The position numbers and the translations under genes are program-made. From Bilabrum cf. latius (lineage: Eukaryota > Bigyra: Bicosoecida > Bigyra > Bicosoecida), in assembly GCA_965178125.1 (NCBI GenBank), contig OZ237743.1, positions 1,240,001-1,304,000 on the forward strand: a stretch of 64,000 nucleotides of DNA, read 5' to 3'. Under the pieces are notes generated by a model, which searched no databases, had not been told where the DNA came from, and saw only the letters and a program-made list of their open reading frames with translations. This document shows, piece after piece, positions 1 through 11,609 of this stretch (position 1 is its first letter; every line of letters starts with the position of its first letter).

Positions 1-1784
1 GGCGGGAGAGGTGCCGGTGAGAGTGAAGGGCGAGCCGTACGCGATGGGCACTCCCGTCCCGAGCATGGCCAGCTCTGCGGCCACCTCGAAGATGTGGGCC
101 AGGGGCAGGTACCCGTGGTAGACGTCGCTCGAGTCCAGAGCCGGCAGCGCCTCTTTGAAGCCGTGCACGATCCCAGCGATGGTGCGGTGCAGCAGCTGCA
201 CGCCCTTGGGCTTGCCCGTGGTGCCCGAGGTGTACATGATCATAGCGGGCTGGGCGGGGGAGATGGCCGCCGGGGTGATGGGCTTGGGGTAGCCCGCGGG
301 GGAGTCGCCAGGGTCGTACCTGAGCGGCCCCACCTTGACGTCCTTGCCCGCCAGCTCGCCCTCGGCCTCCTTGGAGTCTACCTCCAGCTCCTCGCAGAGG
401 GAGGCGTGGTCGGGGATGGTGAACAGGTGGGTCACGGAGCGGAGGTGCTCCCTGCTGAGCTGGGACACGATGGGGAGGAGTGACCTGTCGCATACAATGG
501 CGGAGCACCGCGCCTCGTGCACCGTGTGAGCAAGGGCGTCTGGGCCCAACGAGGCGTACGAGGTCACCACGGTGAAGCCCGCGTTCCAGCAAGCCATGGC
601 GGTGAGCATCCACTGGTGCGAGGTGGATGCGAAGACGTTGACCCGGTCGCCCGTCTCTAGGCCCGCCTCCCTGAGCTGCTCCCCGATGACGTCGAGAGCG
701 GCGAGGACCTTGCTGCGGGGCCACGCGCTGGCCTCGTTCTCGAAGTGGGAGACCACCTTCTCGATCGAGAGTTTCTTGCCACTGCTGCTGCTAGCTGCAC
801 CGCCGGATCCGGAGGCTGGCTTCCGGGGCCTCGCGAGGCGGGAGGCAATCGGTTTCCGGAAGAGCATGCAGTCGGCGTCGGGGTTCGATTCCGAGGGTTT
901 CATGGCGCTGCGGAGGCGATGGGAGCAGAGGGGACAAACAAAGAGGGGAAAGACTAAGTAACATTACATGTACTATAATATATTCGTAGGGGGCTGCACT
1001 TTCACGGCACAGGTGGACAGCAAGCGGGTCTGTCCAGTTGCGATCCCAAACAGCGAAAAGGTGATCCTGGATCAAACTCACTTGATGACGTCTTTTGCGG
1101 TCTGGGCACCGTCGATTCCAGAAAGAGTATCTTGGAAGAAAACAGAGCGGCGCGGGCGCGCCTCGATCGGTAGATCGTCGTCTTCGGCGCTCCCGGACTT
1201 GCCGGCGCAATCCTCGGCTGGCACGGACAGCAGCGTGTCGGTCACCTGCGTGAACCCAATCCGGAAGGGCACTAACTAACAAAAGAAGCTCACCGTCGAC
1301 TGTGGGCATGGCTAGATGATGGGAGGCAGTTCCGGGTCCGCAACTCACGGCAGTTTGCGACGGGATCGTTGTGGACTGACCGCAGACAAGATTGTAAAGG
1401 CACAGGCTCCCGATTGAAGCGAGGGAAACTGCCAGTGCAGTCGACTGATGCGAAGGCGACACTACTGCGCAAGGGCATGGGCTTGTAGGTGGAATGAGTC
1501 CATGATCGCTGCAGGCAGTGGTCCAGCTCTGCAGACTTCTTAAATCTCGATCAAGCCGTGCACTTTAAACCATAGCAAATGATGATTTTCGGAGCAGACT
1601 TACATGCATCAATGGAGTAGTACGAAGCAGCGCTGAGGACGCCAAACATGGTCGCTGAAACCGCAAAGTCTCGTGCCAGCAGTCCAGTTGTCGATAGCTC
1701 AGCAAGGCGTGCGGCATCATCACCAAGCTTGCGGAGCTCAACAGATCTCGATAAGTTTAGCTTGTTGAAATAGCCATCTGACAT
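1..1784 (-). CDS. Long-chain acyl-CoA synthetase (ACSL-like), 3' end outside window
   Basis: Activates long-chain fatty acids to acyl-CoA via an acyl-AMP, probably at a membrane. I join four exons, complement of 1604-1784, 1349-1464, 1082-1275 and 1-907; all junctions are GT-AG (GTAAGT, GTGAGT, GTGAGT donors) and keep frame. The first 100 residues contain two hydrophobic stretches (around ATMFGVLSAASYY and ALAVSLASIGSLCLYNLVCG), like the N-terminal anchor of ACSL proteins. The AMP-binding P-loop YTSGTTGKPKG lies near residue 389, and the following YHGYLPLAHIFE segment matches the ACSL subfamily rather than short-chain synthetases. About 466 residues are present; the C-terminal adenylation part lies beyond base 1. 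Start: ATG at 1784, the first Met of an exon that fits the splice phase. No in-frame TAG occurs in the part seen. Family assignment is firm; the two upstream exons are inferred from phase and motif. Confidence 0.88.
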
Positions 1785-2112
1785 GGCTGCCCTTCACCAC
1801 GTTGCGGAAGGATGAGATATCCGAAAAATCCGACTTTTTGGGAACTAATTGTAACGAGTGGATATAGGAAGGAGGCAAAATGCAACCATTTCAGAAGCAC
1901 AGAATGTGAGCGCTTGCGCAAACCGTGCGTGTTCCGGGATCTATTGATCTTTAACGATCGTTGGTGTGGTACACCTGCCGGGGCGAACTTGCACCCAGTT
2001 GTGGTCCACTTGGTGCGATGCAGAGCAAATCTCAGCGTCACCTTGTTGCGTTATACGTTGTGCGCTGCGTTTACCACGCTTTCTCCCGATTCTCAGGCAA
2101 CTCGCAACTTTT
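1785..2112. other. Divergent intergenic spacer
   Basis: Holds the 5' flanks of the acyl-CoA synthetase (leftward) and the Cys-rich membrane protein (rightward). The reading frame of the rightward gene stays open upstream to about 1966, so a longer N-terminus is possible. I see no gene or clear element. Confidence 0.5.
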
Positions 2113-3153
2113 ATGGCTTCCGGACTGGTTATCATGCTGCCGTTCCTTGGAGGAGCTGCAGCATCTGCGTGCTACGATCCGGGGCAAGTATGTCCCCCAG
2201 GATACCCTTGCTGCGGCTCGGAAGATGGTATGTGCTATCCGTACACATGCAATGGCTACTGCTAGTCGACGCCTTGCTCCCCCGACGACGACCACCCAGC
2301 ACCTCCCTCGAACGACGACGGCGGGAGCGGGCCGGCACCGACCCCTGCCTGGTGCAACGAAGTAAAGGATTCGCTGCCGTCCTTTTGCAGCACCCAGGAC
2401 GACGACTGCCTCAGCATCAAGTGCTCTGGCCATATTCTCGGGGAGCAGCTGGATGCCACGGCGACGATCAACACGTGCCACAACCCCATCACCCTCGAAT
2501 TGTCCGGTGACCTCGGCAGCATGCACCTCGACCACACCTTTGATGTTGGGCACGCGAAGCTGCCTCTCGAGCTGGGTATATCAGTAGAGCTCGATCTCAC
2601 CGCATCGTCCGCGCAGGACTCGCAACTATCCATAGACCTGAAGCTGGACGCTCCTTTCGGGGTATCAAAGACTCTCTGGTCCGCGACTGGCACCAACCCA
2701 GTGTCCTGCCCAGGCGGCAACATCCCCATGTGGGCGTACTATGCCGGGGGTGGCGCTGCCCTCCTCCTGCTGCTATGCATGCTGTACTGCTGCTGCCGTT
2801 GCTGCTGCAGCTCGCCCGACAAGCCCCAGCAGCCAGCGACCGTCCAGTTTGTCCAGATGCCGGCCAACGGCAGCGTCCAGTATGGCGCACCCCTGATGGG
2901 ACCAGGGCAGCAAGGCGGACCCATGGTGCAGCAGGTGGTGCCCACTGGCACGCAACAGCAGTACATGCCGCCGCAGGCAAACCCCAGCGTGCCGTCCGGA
3001 CAGGTGCAGCAGATGAATCGATAGCAGCAGTGGCAGCAATTTCAGCAGTGGTAGTAGCAACAACAGTAGGCAGGTCGTGTGGCGAACGCCCCGCCTCCAC
3101 CTCCACTGCCAGCTGCCGCTGCTGGAGGCCCTCCATCGTCTTCCATCAACTGA
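2113..3153 (+). CDS. Cys-rich single-pass membrane protein with glutamine-rich tail
   Basis: Unrecognised family. The ATG at 2113 starts a signal peptide (MASGLVIMLPFLGGAAASA), followed by a Cys-rich knot-like stretch (CPPGYPCCGSEDGMCYPYTC), a beta-rich extracellular region, one transmembrane helix near residues 205-220 and a Cys cluster (CCCRCCC) on the cytoplasmic side that could be palmitoylated. The cytoplasmic tail is Pro/Gln-rich. TAG codons lie in frame at 2263, 3022, 3052, 3055 and 3067; the gene ends at TGA 3151-3153. The last four sit in a tract where almost every other codon is CAG, CAA or TGG, the best local evidence that TAG is Gln. After it comes a short polyproline/alanine end. 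A receptor or surface-protein role is possible, but nothing in the sequence proves it. Confidence 0.8.
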
Positions 3154-3429
3154 TGAATCCAGCAGACGCTATGCGATGCTACCTTAGTTAGCTCCTTGCA
3201 CGAGGGCAGGATGATGAAGGGCAGAAGATGCACCTCTGGCTCTGACTTGATTGAGAGCGCAGGATGACGAAGGGCAGAAGATGCCGCTCTGGCTCTGACT
3301 TGATTGAGAGCGCAGACTACTAAAGATCCCCAGCAAATGACCCTAGCAATCCATTGCCATGCCGGCACATGGCATCCCAAACCGGTGGGTAAGGCCGCCA
3401 CATGCAACGACCCCGAATCAAGTGCCGTG
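3154..3429. repeat. 53-bp tandem duplication in a convergent spacer
   Basis: Two head-to-tail copies at 3208-3260 and 3261-3313 differ at about three positions. They lie between the TGA of the rightward Cys-rich gene and the TGA of the leftward glycosyltransferase. No gene is visible here. Confidence 0.85.
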
Positions 3430-6400
3430 TCACGCTCCATGCCATGCATTCACCGCAAAGAGCCCTGCCTCTGCCTGCAGCCTCTCAGAGGCGCCCAGCC
3501 CCCACACCTTCGCCTCCTCCTGAGTGACCTCGTGCTTCGTGCTCGCATGCATCGTGATTTGTCCAAGCAGCTCCCGCAAGCGGTCCTTCGCATGCTCGCA
3601 CCCACCAGGCCCATCCACATCCATGGAACACGCGCCCACTGCAGCTGTGGCCCGATCCGCATTCATCCAGGGGTACTCTTCACACTGTCGTCCACGGCCC
3701 GTTTTCCTATCCCACGCATCTGTTGTCTCTTCCTTAACGCTCACCAACAACCTGCCCAGCAAACAATCAGACCTCGCCCGCACCGAACCCGACCTCGCCC
3801 CCGTCCCCGAGGCGGCTGCACCACGGCCCAGGGCGCGCAGGATCGTCGCCTCCCAGGCCAGCGGAACATCTGCGCGGCGCCACATTGCCCCGGCAGCCGC
3901 GGACAGCCGCGCACCGAGCTCTATTTTGGCGGCTGGTTGCTGCTTCAGCAGCGACACCGCCAGCCGGACCATGTGCGCGGGCGACCTAGCCGCTAGGGCG
4001 TCGGCTCCCACAGACAGGAGCAGCGACCGGGCCATGCGGCCACGGAGATGACGAGTGGGCAGCGTGACGAGCGGAACACCCGCCGCGATGGCGTCCGCGG
4101 CCGTCTTGGATCCCCCGAACGGGAAGGGGTGCACAAGCATGTCACAGGCCCGCAGGAGCTCGATGAACCTGTCCGAGTTGGGCTGCCGGGGCACCCAGAG
4201 GACACGACTGTCAGGCGGTGGCACACCCACCGTGGCATTGTTGTGTTCCATGGCCGTCTGCTGGTGCCGGTGCCGGTGCTGGTGCTGGTGCTGGTGCTGG
4301 TGCTGGTGATGGTGCTGTTGTTGTTCTCGAAGCACTCGCTGCAGCCGGCGGTGAGTTGCCCTGGTCCATGCCCTGTTGCGGCCGTGCACCAGCACCAGCC
4401 GAGCCTAGGGCACTGCTCCCAGTATGGCAGCCAGCACGTCGTCGAGCCAGGGGTTCAGCTTGAACAGGCTCTGCGGGCAGCCGACCAGCAGGCTATCTCG
4501 TGGCAAGCCCAGTCGGTCTCTTGCCTGGGCAGCTGTGGTTGGAGGCACATGGACGGGGTCGTACCATATGCCCTGGCCCTCCAGCCGCACCAGCTGCTCC
4601 GTGTACGCCTTCCAGCCGGCCTGCGGGGGCGAATTTCGTGCCGCGCTTGGAGGGCCTCTCCCATTGGTGGTGACAGCAACCGGGTCGACTTTAGCTGCTG
4701 ATCCATCGCGTGAATCCAGTCGCTAAAGCTGCTGACGGGCCGATAGACCAATCGATCCTACCCACTGCTTTATCTTGTCAAACAGGCTGCCTTCGATCCA
4801 AGGCGCAGCATCGCTGGCGTGTGATGCATAGGCTGCAGACGATTGCGCGACAGAGTCCGCGTGCTCCGCTGCACCCTTCCTATCGTCAACCATCGCCCCT
4901 GTGCTGTCGCTCTCCATGCGGTCCCTATCGTCAACCATTGCCCCTGTGCTGTCGCTCTCCATGCGGTCCCCCGACAGGAAGTAGTCGAGCGATCCGGCGT
5001 GTCCAGAAGTCGTGGGGTTGCCCCAGAACAGAGCCTGCGCGTATGCGAGGCGAAGAAACGACGTACAAAATGCCAGCGAGCCAGTCGTTGAGTCCGCGAA
5101 CACGAGAAAGTCCGGCCGCGCGTCCCGAATGGCCGCTGCGAGACCATGCACCCTGGTGCTAACCGGCGGGGTGGCGACATCGGCGGCAGCCGCAACCTCC
5201 GGGGAGAGCCTCCACTCGTCATCCTTCGCACCCGGCCGTACCACCGTCACGTGCATTGCACTGCGGTTCAGCCGTCGCATGATACCTTGCAGCAGCTGAC
5301 CATGGGCGTGGTTCCTCGTAAAATGCCTGGAGACGAAGGCAACCCGCGCTTTGCGCCAGCCCAGGGCAAGGGAAGCATCTGGTGCCCCTGCCAGTCGAGC
5401 CAGCAGGGCGGCTGCTCTGGTCAGCCTGCGCATGGGCGGCATGGTGTGATGATGTTGCTGGCATGCGGTGCCAGAATTTACGCACGCCACTGTGCTATTG
5501 CTAGTGGACCCTTCCTTGCCTTGATCCTGTATATACTGCTGTGGCAGCCACGGGGACAGCACCGAATGCAACCGGTCGAGCCGCAGCCGTGCGGCCAGCG
5601 GCACCTCGGACACGCCGTCTGAGGCATCCGCCTCGGCATCGCTACTTCCCGCCCCCCGTCCCCATAGACTGCCCGGCGCCATGCCCGCGCTCGCGGCCTG
5701 CATCAGCGACCGGTCCCCGAACCCGTGGTACGTCTGGTAGAAGGGAACAAACTCCAACCCGGAGCCGTAATCGGGCCCCAGTCGCGGCACGGGCAGCCGT
5801 CCGTCTGTCTGCATGTGCGCGAGGGCGGCAAATGCTCCGATCGATGCCTCACGTGCCCGCAGCAAGGACCGGCGGCTACTGGCCACCGGCGGCAGGGCGC
5901 GGGAGGCCGCTCGAGACAGGAGGGTCCAGCGGTCGGGTTCCGCTAGCGCCGCGGCGCCGCCGTGCACGGCCGCACGGGTCCTATCGCCAGGTGCCTGCCG
6001 CTGGGCCGCTCTGTCCCCAAGCACCGTATGCGCACTGGGGGACCTGCCCCCAGCAGATATCGCCACTTCATGCGCGACTGCTGCAGCCCTGGCACCGTGC
6101 CCACTTGCCTGCAGCAGGGCAGCATAGTTGGAGGCGCAACCCAGGCGCCCCGCAGGAGTCAACCCTCCATCCTCTGCTCCGACGGTTTGACCACCACCGG
6201 ATTGGCCACCACCGGATTGGCCACCACCGGATCCAGCGAGACCCAGGGCGTATTGCACGGCTGCCTCAGCTTTCCTGCCCTGCACGTGCAGCGCGGCTGC
6301 CGCCGTGCACGAGGCCCGCCGGCTGATAGCGGGGGACAAACAGCCTGCCATCAAAGCCTGGGCCGCGGCCGCCCGCAGGTCCAATCCACTGGTGGACTGG

Positions 6401-6485
6401 TCCGCCGCCAGCAGGAGCACCCTCGCGGCCCAGGCCCTGGCCCAATCGGGCACCAGCGGGAGCTACCCAGGGCCCGACCCATCGA

Positions 6486-6520
<35 letters not shown>

Positions 6521-8391
6521 ACTTGACCGGACCCAAAGCAACGGCACAGCCCGAACAGCGAGAGTGGGAGGTCCTGCTTCCCGCAGGTCCCCTTATTCCC
6601 TGCACCACCATGCATTGCACCCGTGCTATCGGCCTGCATCTCGATCACGCCGTCCTCGCCTAGCGCCCTGTCCCAAGCAGGTCCCTCCCCCGGGCATGCC
6701 CCTCTGGTCCTGAGGGACGCACCCACGGGGTCTTCTTCCTCTCGATCTTGCTCCTCCTCTTGTTCCCCGCCACTGTATGCCGCAGTGCCAGGCACCCAAG
6801 GAGGGAGGCCGAGGGGAACACCAGCGGCGGCGGATCGCAACGCCCCCGCAGCTGCCAGCACCGGCGACCACGCGTCCCCCGCAGCGTCCTTCCCCTCTTT
6901 GGCCATGCTGGCCCTCATCCTCGCGGCCATCTCGAGCTCCATCCCGCGCACGCACATCGAGGACCGCTCGATGGCTCTGTGGACATGCGGGCCCACCTCC
7001 TCCCCGTGGGACTCAAGGACGCCCAGCACGTCCAAAGCACCGCCGTGCGATGCACCCTGCCCGCCACTGCCCACTTCACCGGCAGCGGGCATCACGGTGT
7101 GCCCCATGGCCCCGTGCCTCGCCAGCAGCGCGGCCACGAGCACACGCCCGGGGCCCCTCGGCAGCAGCCTGTAGGCCGCGCTGAGCAGGCCAGAGGCAGA
7201 CCCGGCGGTGCTTCCTGGTGACAGCGATCCGGATAGAGATACATTGCCCTGGCCTCTGACATGATTTTCAACTTGTTCCCCGGTGGGTGGGTCGTGTGAT
7301 GAGTGCTCTAGGTTCCGCCTACGGATGGCGGCTGCTGTTTCCACGCTTCGACGCGCCTCTTTGGCCACCCTCTGGTGCCAACTCAGGGACCCATAGCCAC
7401 CCTCCTCCTCCTCCTCCTCCTCCTCCTCCGCCTCCTCTCCCACCCAGCTCTAGTCACCACCGTGAGCCGACCTGGATGGACCACCGCCACCCCTGGCACT
7501 ACGCCCGGCACCAGCACCTCCCACCGACGGCGACGGCCCATGCTCCCCGGCTCGCAGCAGCTCCAGCCGGCTTGAACCGAGGACGGCCCTGGCCATGCCC
7601 TGGCAGGCCCGGGTGGTTGCAACCGCGACCTCCAACCAGGCCTTCAGAGGCACTACCATCCTAGCCTAGGGGCGGCTGCCTGCATCCGTCTCCACGCCGA
7701 TGCCCGCATCACGGCTGGTACTACCGGCAGCGCGAACATCGATGTCGACAGCCCCGAGGGCGGCTGCCCCTCGCTGGCACGCCCACACGGGCATCGTCAC
7801 GGTGCGGCGGTGCCACCAGTGGCTTGGGCGCAGTTGGCGGTGCGCTTCGACAGATCGACGCAGCCATCCGTCCGCTGTGCCAAGCGTGCGAGCGTACTCG
7901 ACACCAGAGATACCAATGGATGCTAGTATTCTATCGGCCGCTTGCAGCCGCACCATTGCGGCGCCTGCAGCCATGGGAGCGCACAGCAGGCCGTCCAGCA
8001 CTCGGCCTTGCCGCTACTTCGTCTCGCACATCACGAGCTAGGTGCATGCACTGGCGCCTCCAAGAAGCAATCTTCGAACTTCATGAATCTTTGCCAATGT
8101 GTTTTGGTGGCTAGCGCCGTAAATTAGGGTCTCGACCGAGATCTGCGACGGACCAAGCCGCAAGGTAGCCGGAGGTGCTTGGCAGTGTGCAGCTCTTGTT
8201 GTTGCGATCTCCACGCAGTCTGCTGCATCAGACAGTCGGAGAAGATGCAGTGATGCATGTCCCACTGCGCGAACTGTGCTAAGTGCAGCTTCACTCATGG
8301 TGCCATCGGCCACCATTCTGGCGTTTACGACGAGGAGGACAAAGAGCGCAACGACAGACGCAGTCCGCAGACCAACGGTACACAAAGGCAT
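3430..8391 (-). CDS. GT41-like (SPINDLY/OGT-type) glycosyltransferase with large low-complexity insertions
   Basis: Predicted glycosyltransferase of the O-GlcNAc/O-fucose transferase superfamily, about 1653 residues. Catalytic landmarks in order are VAFVSRHFTRNHAHG, LFWGNPTTSGHAGSLDYFLS, CPQSLFKLNPWLDDVL, the nucleotide-sugar loop HPFPFGGSKTAADAIAAGVP near residue 1420, and LPTRHLRGRMARSL. Upstream are TPR-like helices (around LHVQGRKAEAAVQYALGLA and NYAALLQASGHGARAAAVA). Insertions include poly-Glu, an Asp/Glu run, a His/Gln run and two copies of a 15-residue unit. The N-terminus has a hydrophobic signal or anchor (ASVVALFVLLVVNA), unlike cytosolic OGT, which suggests a lumenal or membrane-anchored enzyme. 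In-frame TAGs occur at 8038, 8014, 7666, 7450, 6463, 4723 and 4405; the stop is TGA at 3430. The 4405 TAG falls in a P-x-ARLVL segment where relatives mostly carry small or polar residues. An ATG at 8448 is an alternative start. Confidence 0.82.
4879..4968 (-). repeat. 45-bp tandem duplication within the glycosyltransferase
   Basis: Copies at 4879-4923 and 4924-4968 differ at one position and encode a duplicated 15-residue DRMESDSTGAMVDDR unit, in frame. Confidence 0.9.
6189..6233 (-). repeat. 15-bp repeat, three copies
   Basis: An in-frame repeat in the glycosyltransferase gene encodes (SGGGQ)n between TPR-like helices. Confidence 0.8.
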
Positions 8392-8517
8392 GTTATGGCC
8401 CCATAAAATACAGAAGAAATGATGAGCTAAGCGGTTCCTGCCGCCCATAAATGCAGCATGCTTGTACTTCCGGTCTGAGCCAACATACCCACCGTGACGG
8501 TGATCCGATCCTGATCA

Positions 8518-9609
8518 TCACAGCTCGTCCCCGCCAGGTCCGGAGCCCTCGGAGAACTTGAAGCTGCCCGCCTGCCGACCCCGCGCGCTTGCGCTTGCCT
8601 TGCCCGCCCCCCCTTCGCCGCCGGCCGCCGCTGGCAGCCGCTTCCACTTGCACCTGTCCTTGTTCTTGCATCGCCCCATGGGCAGCGAAACCGAGTCCAG
8701 CTCCGCGCACGCGGTGCCGCAACCCGCCTGCGGAACCGATGGCACCACCGGGGTGCCCATCCACAGGCCCGCCATCCCGACCTGCCCCCTTCTCTTCCCC
8801 AGCTTTGGGTGCATGGGCGGGGCCCCCACCCTCTGCCCCGCATGCTGCCGGGCCTCGGCGCGGGCGGGCGCGTCGTACGCGTACGAATCGGCTCCGGATG
8901 CGGAGAAGACTCCCGAGGACCCGCCGCTCCACGCGCTTCCTAGCTTAAGCCCGCCGGCGATGGGCATCACGTCCCAGCGCAGCGACAGCGAGACGTTGGC
9001 GCCGCGGAGCTTGCTGCTGTCGGGGCCCAGCAGGAGCGGGTACTCGACCGGCTCCTCGTGCAGGCTCAGCACTGCGTCTTCCGGCTTGTCAATAATGCTA
9101 TCCCATACCGTGTGGCTTCCGTACGACTGCGATTTCACTGAAAAAGATGGAATAGAGCGCGGTGGGCAGTCGCGGGCGTCCAACGTGTCGAGAGCATCGA
9201 TCCAAGCATCGCACAGCTCACGCCGTCTTTGGTCTGGTAGTCGGCCACTACGAACAAAAATACTTGCTTAGTATTCCAATCAAATAGACCGCTCAGGTCT
9301 GCTTCCAAGTCAATGGAAAATTCAGCTCGCCGGACAGTCGTCCTAAAAAAGTAGTGCTACCAGTCATCTATGAGATCGACGCTGCTAACTTTGAGTGTGT
9401 CCACGGTCCACTTGTGCTATACAGTAAACGATCTGCGGACGCTGAAGATTGCGGGTGTGAGGGTAAGCAGTGGGCCCAGGTAGTACGCAGTGGCCCCCCA
9501 AGACTGTGTTGCGAGCTGCTCACGTTAGCCAAGATGCGACTGCAGCGCTGGTCAGCGCGCCCAACCCGTAGAAAAAAATGGCATTCAAGCGATTAAGCAG
9601 CGTGTGCAT
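8518..9609 (-). CDS. SPCS3: Signal peptidase complex subunit 3 (SPCS3/SPC22)
   Basis: Non-catalytic subunit of the ER signal peptidase. Exons are complement of 9524-9609, 9222-9441 and 8518-9126, joined at GT-AG sites in phase. Residues 1-28 (MHTLLNRLNAIFFYGLGALT...) match the family's cytosolic end plus transmembrane helix. The lumenal signature follows: FDWNTKQVFLFVVADY, HTVWDSIIDKPEDA, and LRGANVSLSLRWDVMPIAGG. The spacing between the ADYQTK and VWD blocks equals that of animal SPCS3. Two TAG codons lie in exon 2 (contexts TV-TAG-HKW and DDW-TAG-HYFFR), inside the region relatives fill with ordinary coding sequence. After the conserved core comes an unusual tail of about 140 residues, Gly/Ala/Arg/Lys-rich, ending in GDEL, which resembles an ER-retrieval signal. 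The third exon's acceptor is chosen because the nearer upstream one would introduce TGA. Confidence 0.9.
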
Positions 9610-10325
9610 GTCAGACAATCTGCGCGGTCTTGTGATAGGGCGCAAACGTTAATTCGGATGGCGCCTGTATTTTTATCTTCTTCTTGAGTGTTCATGGTGG
9701 GACCGATAGAGCGGTGTATGGGCAGCGCAGAAGAGCATCGGGCAGGACGTACACTACGAGCGTAGTCTACGAGGGTATTGAGGGGGTCAAGTCCAGCGGG
9801 GACTGTATGGTCGGTTGGGGGACACTTGCAGTGAGCATAGTGGGGGGCGGGCCGGGGGAAGATCAGGTGGGGCGGATCAGGAGTGAGCGCTCTGGATGAT
9901 CGATGGGGTAATCTTGGCAGGTGAGGAGGCATCCCTGCACTGAGAAAAGTTAGCAGCGTTCGCACCGCTGCTGCCGCCGCCCTGCTGCTCGTTTTGGCCC
10001 AACCGTGCCTTCAAGTTGGCATTGGTAACAGGTGCGACTCGGACGCCGTTGATGTTGCCAGCTGCCTCTACGGCAAGGCTGGTCTACCCAAACCGCACTG
10101 GCCTGGCCTGGTGCCAGTGCCCCACAGTGCGGGCGCCGGCGCCTTGGGCGGTTACAACCGGTACATGCGAGCACTCATCATCAGCAGGCAGCCAGTGCCA
10201 CTGGCACTGGCAGTCGCGACCACCAACCCACCACATTGTGTCTATCAGGCGAGTAGCGAAATCGAGAAATTCGCGACAACTTGCAACAACCAGTATCTCT
10301 GCGAAGTATCTGATACGCGAGTAGG
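9610..10325. other. Divergent intergenic spacer
   Basis: Lies between the SPCS3 start and the start of the glycosyltransferase at 10326. Near 10193-10211 there is an almost perfect inverted repeat built on CCAGTGCC/GGCACTGG. Open frames exist, but none has recognisable protein content. Confidence 0.4.
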
Positions 10326-11609
10326 ATGCTGGGTCGGCTTGTGGTCGGTGCGGTTCTGTGTTTCGGTGTTGTGGTGCCAATTCTGGTCCATGCCCAGTCT
10401 GATGAATCATACGGCGATATTCACCGACAAGGGCATGCTGGCAACGGCATAGCTAGTTGTTGTGAATCATAGTGCGGCGACTCTGATCCATAGAGATAGT
10501 ACCCGATTAGTCGATCAAACAAGTGGGAGGAAATCTGCAAATCTGGCGAAAAACCCGACGACCTTGTAAAGCTTTGGGATACGCCGGGGCATCCATTCGT
10601 CTATGGTGACACGATGAACATAAAAGCGAAGCAATGGTACAGTCGAGACTGCTGCGTTTGTCCGCCGGGAAAAGAGGGACGTGTGATTATATTGATGGCG
10701 GACACCAGAGATCCTACCAAAGGATTCAAAGAGGGTGCGAAGCTAGGCCAAACACACTACCACACGAAAGCTGCGCTTGTCAACCAGATGTATGCCAAGC
10801 GGTACGGGTACGACTTCAGGTACGTGATCCCAGCAGTCTGGAGCTCGATGCGAGAGCACATCCGGAAGGCCGCCAACTTGACGGGCAGCTACATCGATTG
10901 CAAAAAGCACCCTGTGACTTACAAGTGGAAGCAGAACTCTGCAAGGGCCGGGGCATGGACGAAGCTCCCCGCGGTATGGCACTACACCTACAAGTACGAC
11001 TGGGTCGTCCACATCGATTCGGACAGTGTCTTCAGAAACCACAGCTGGTCGCTGCAGCGAAGCCTGTCTGCCATGCGAAATGAGCAGGACTTTTTGCTTA
11101 TTTCAGACATGGCATACGAGTTTCGTTTACCTTGTACGGGAATATTTGTCATGCGGGGAGGCGCCCGTGGGCGCGCAAGGTTGGAGACGTGGTGGAATGT
11201 TACAGACTATGCGCACATCAAGGGAATCTATGAGCAGCGGGGCATGCGCGTCCGCGGAATGGCGGACTTCGACTCGAAGGAGTACGATCCCGATTTCTCA
11301 AAGGCAGGTGTCAGGCTGGATGTCCCCCAATTCTACCAGTCTGGGCGCCGGTGGCCTGTGCCGGGGAATCACAGCTGGGTCACGCACATCGGTACAGGGG
11401 AGAGACACAATCGCGAGAAGGTTCTAAACCAGCTTCTGGGCGAGTTTGGGATCGACACGGACCAGAAGGCCGCTGAGGCAGTGAAGCCCCTCGCAGGCTC
11501 GGTGACCTGGCTCGACACGACAGAGGTCTCGATGCACATGGAGCACGTTCCCGGAGGAAAAGCCCATCATCAGAGCATGTTCGAGGGCAAGTTTGGGCCA
11601 GTATGCTGA
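10326..11609 (+). CDS. Secretory-pathway glycosyltransferase, GT34-like (GMA12/MNN10 type)
   Basis: Predicted Golgi or secreted glycosyltransferase of 427 residues. The ATG at 10326 gives a cleavable signal or anchor (MLGRLVVGAVLCFGVVVPIL). The stem carries three TAG codons between about 10460 and 10515 (contexts CCES-TAG-C and DP-TAG-R-TAG-YP). The catalytic domain begins near GRVIILMADTRD and has the metal and nucleotide-sugar DxD motif in HIDSDSVF at residue 229. Other family-like blocks are KAALVNQMYAKRYGYDF, SARAGAWTKLPAVWHY and the C-terminal NHSWVTHIGTGERHN. The gene ends at TGA 11607-11609. Without reading TAG as sense, translation would start at 10614 and lack the signal sequence. 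Donor and acceptor sugars cannot be told from sequence; assignment to GT34 rather than a sister family is tentative. Confidence 0.78.

Noticed and set aside
886-900. GGTTCGATTCC as the T-loop of a tRNA gene
   Set aside because: It lies inside the acyl-CoA synthetase exon and no matching stems or anticodon arm surround it. I found no tRNA, rRNA or snRNA gene in the window.
1276-1293. An 18-nt intron just upstream of the third acyl-CoA synthetase exon
   Set aside because: A 73-nt intron from 1348 to 1276 uses the same acceptor, keeps phase and joins a hydrophobic exon expected in this family.
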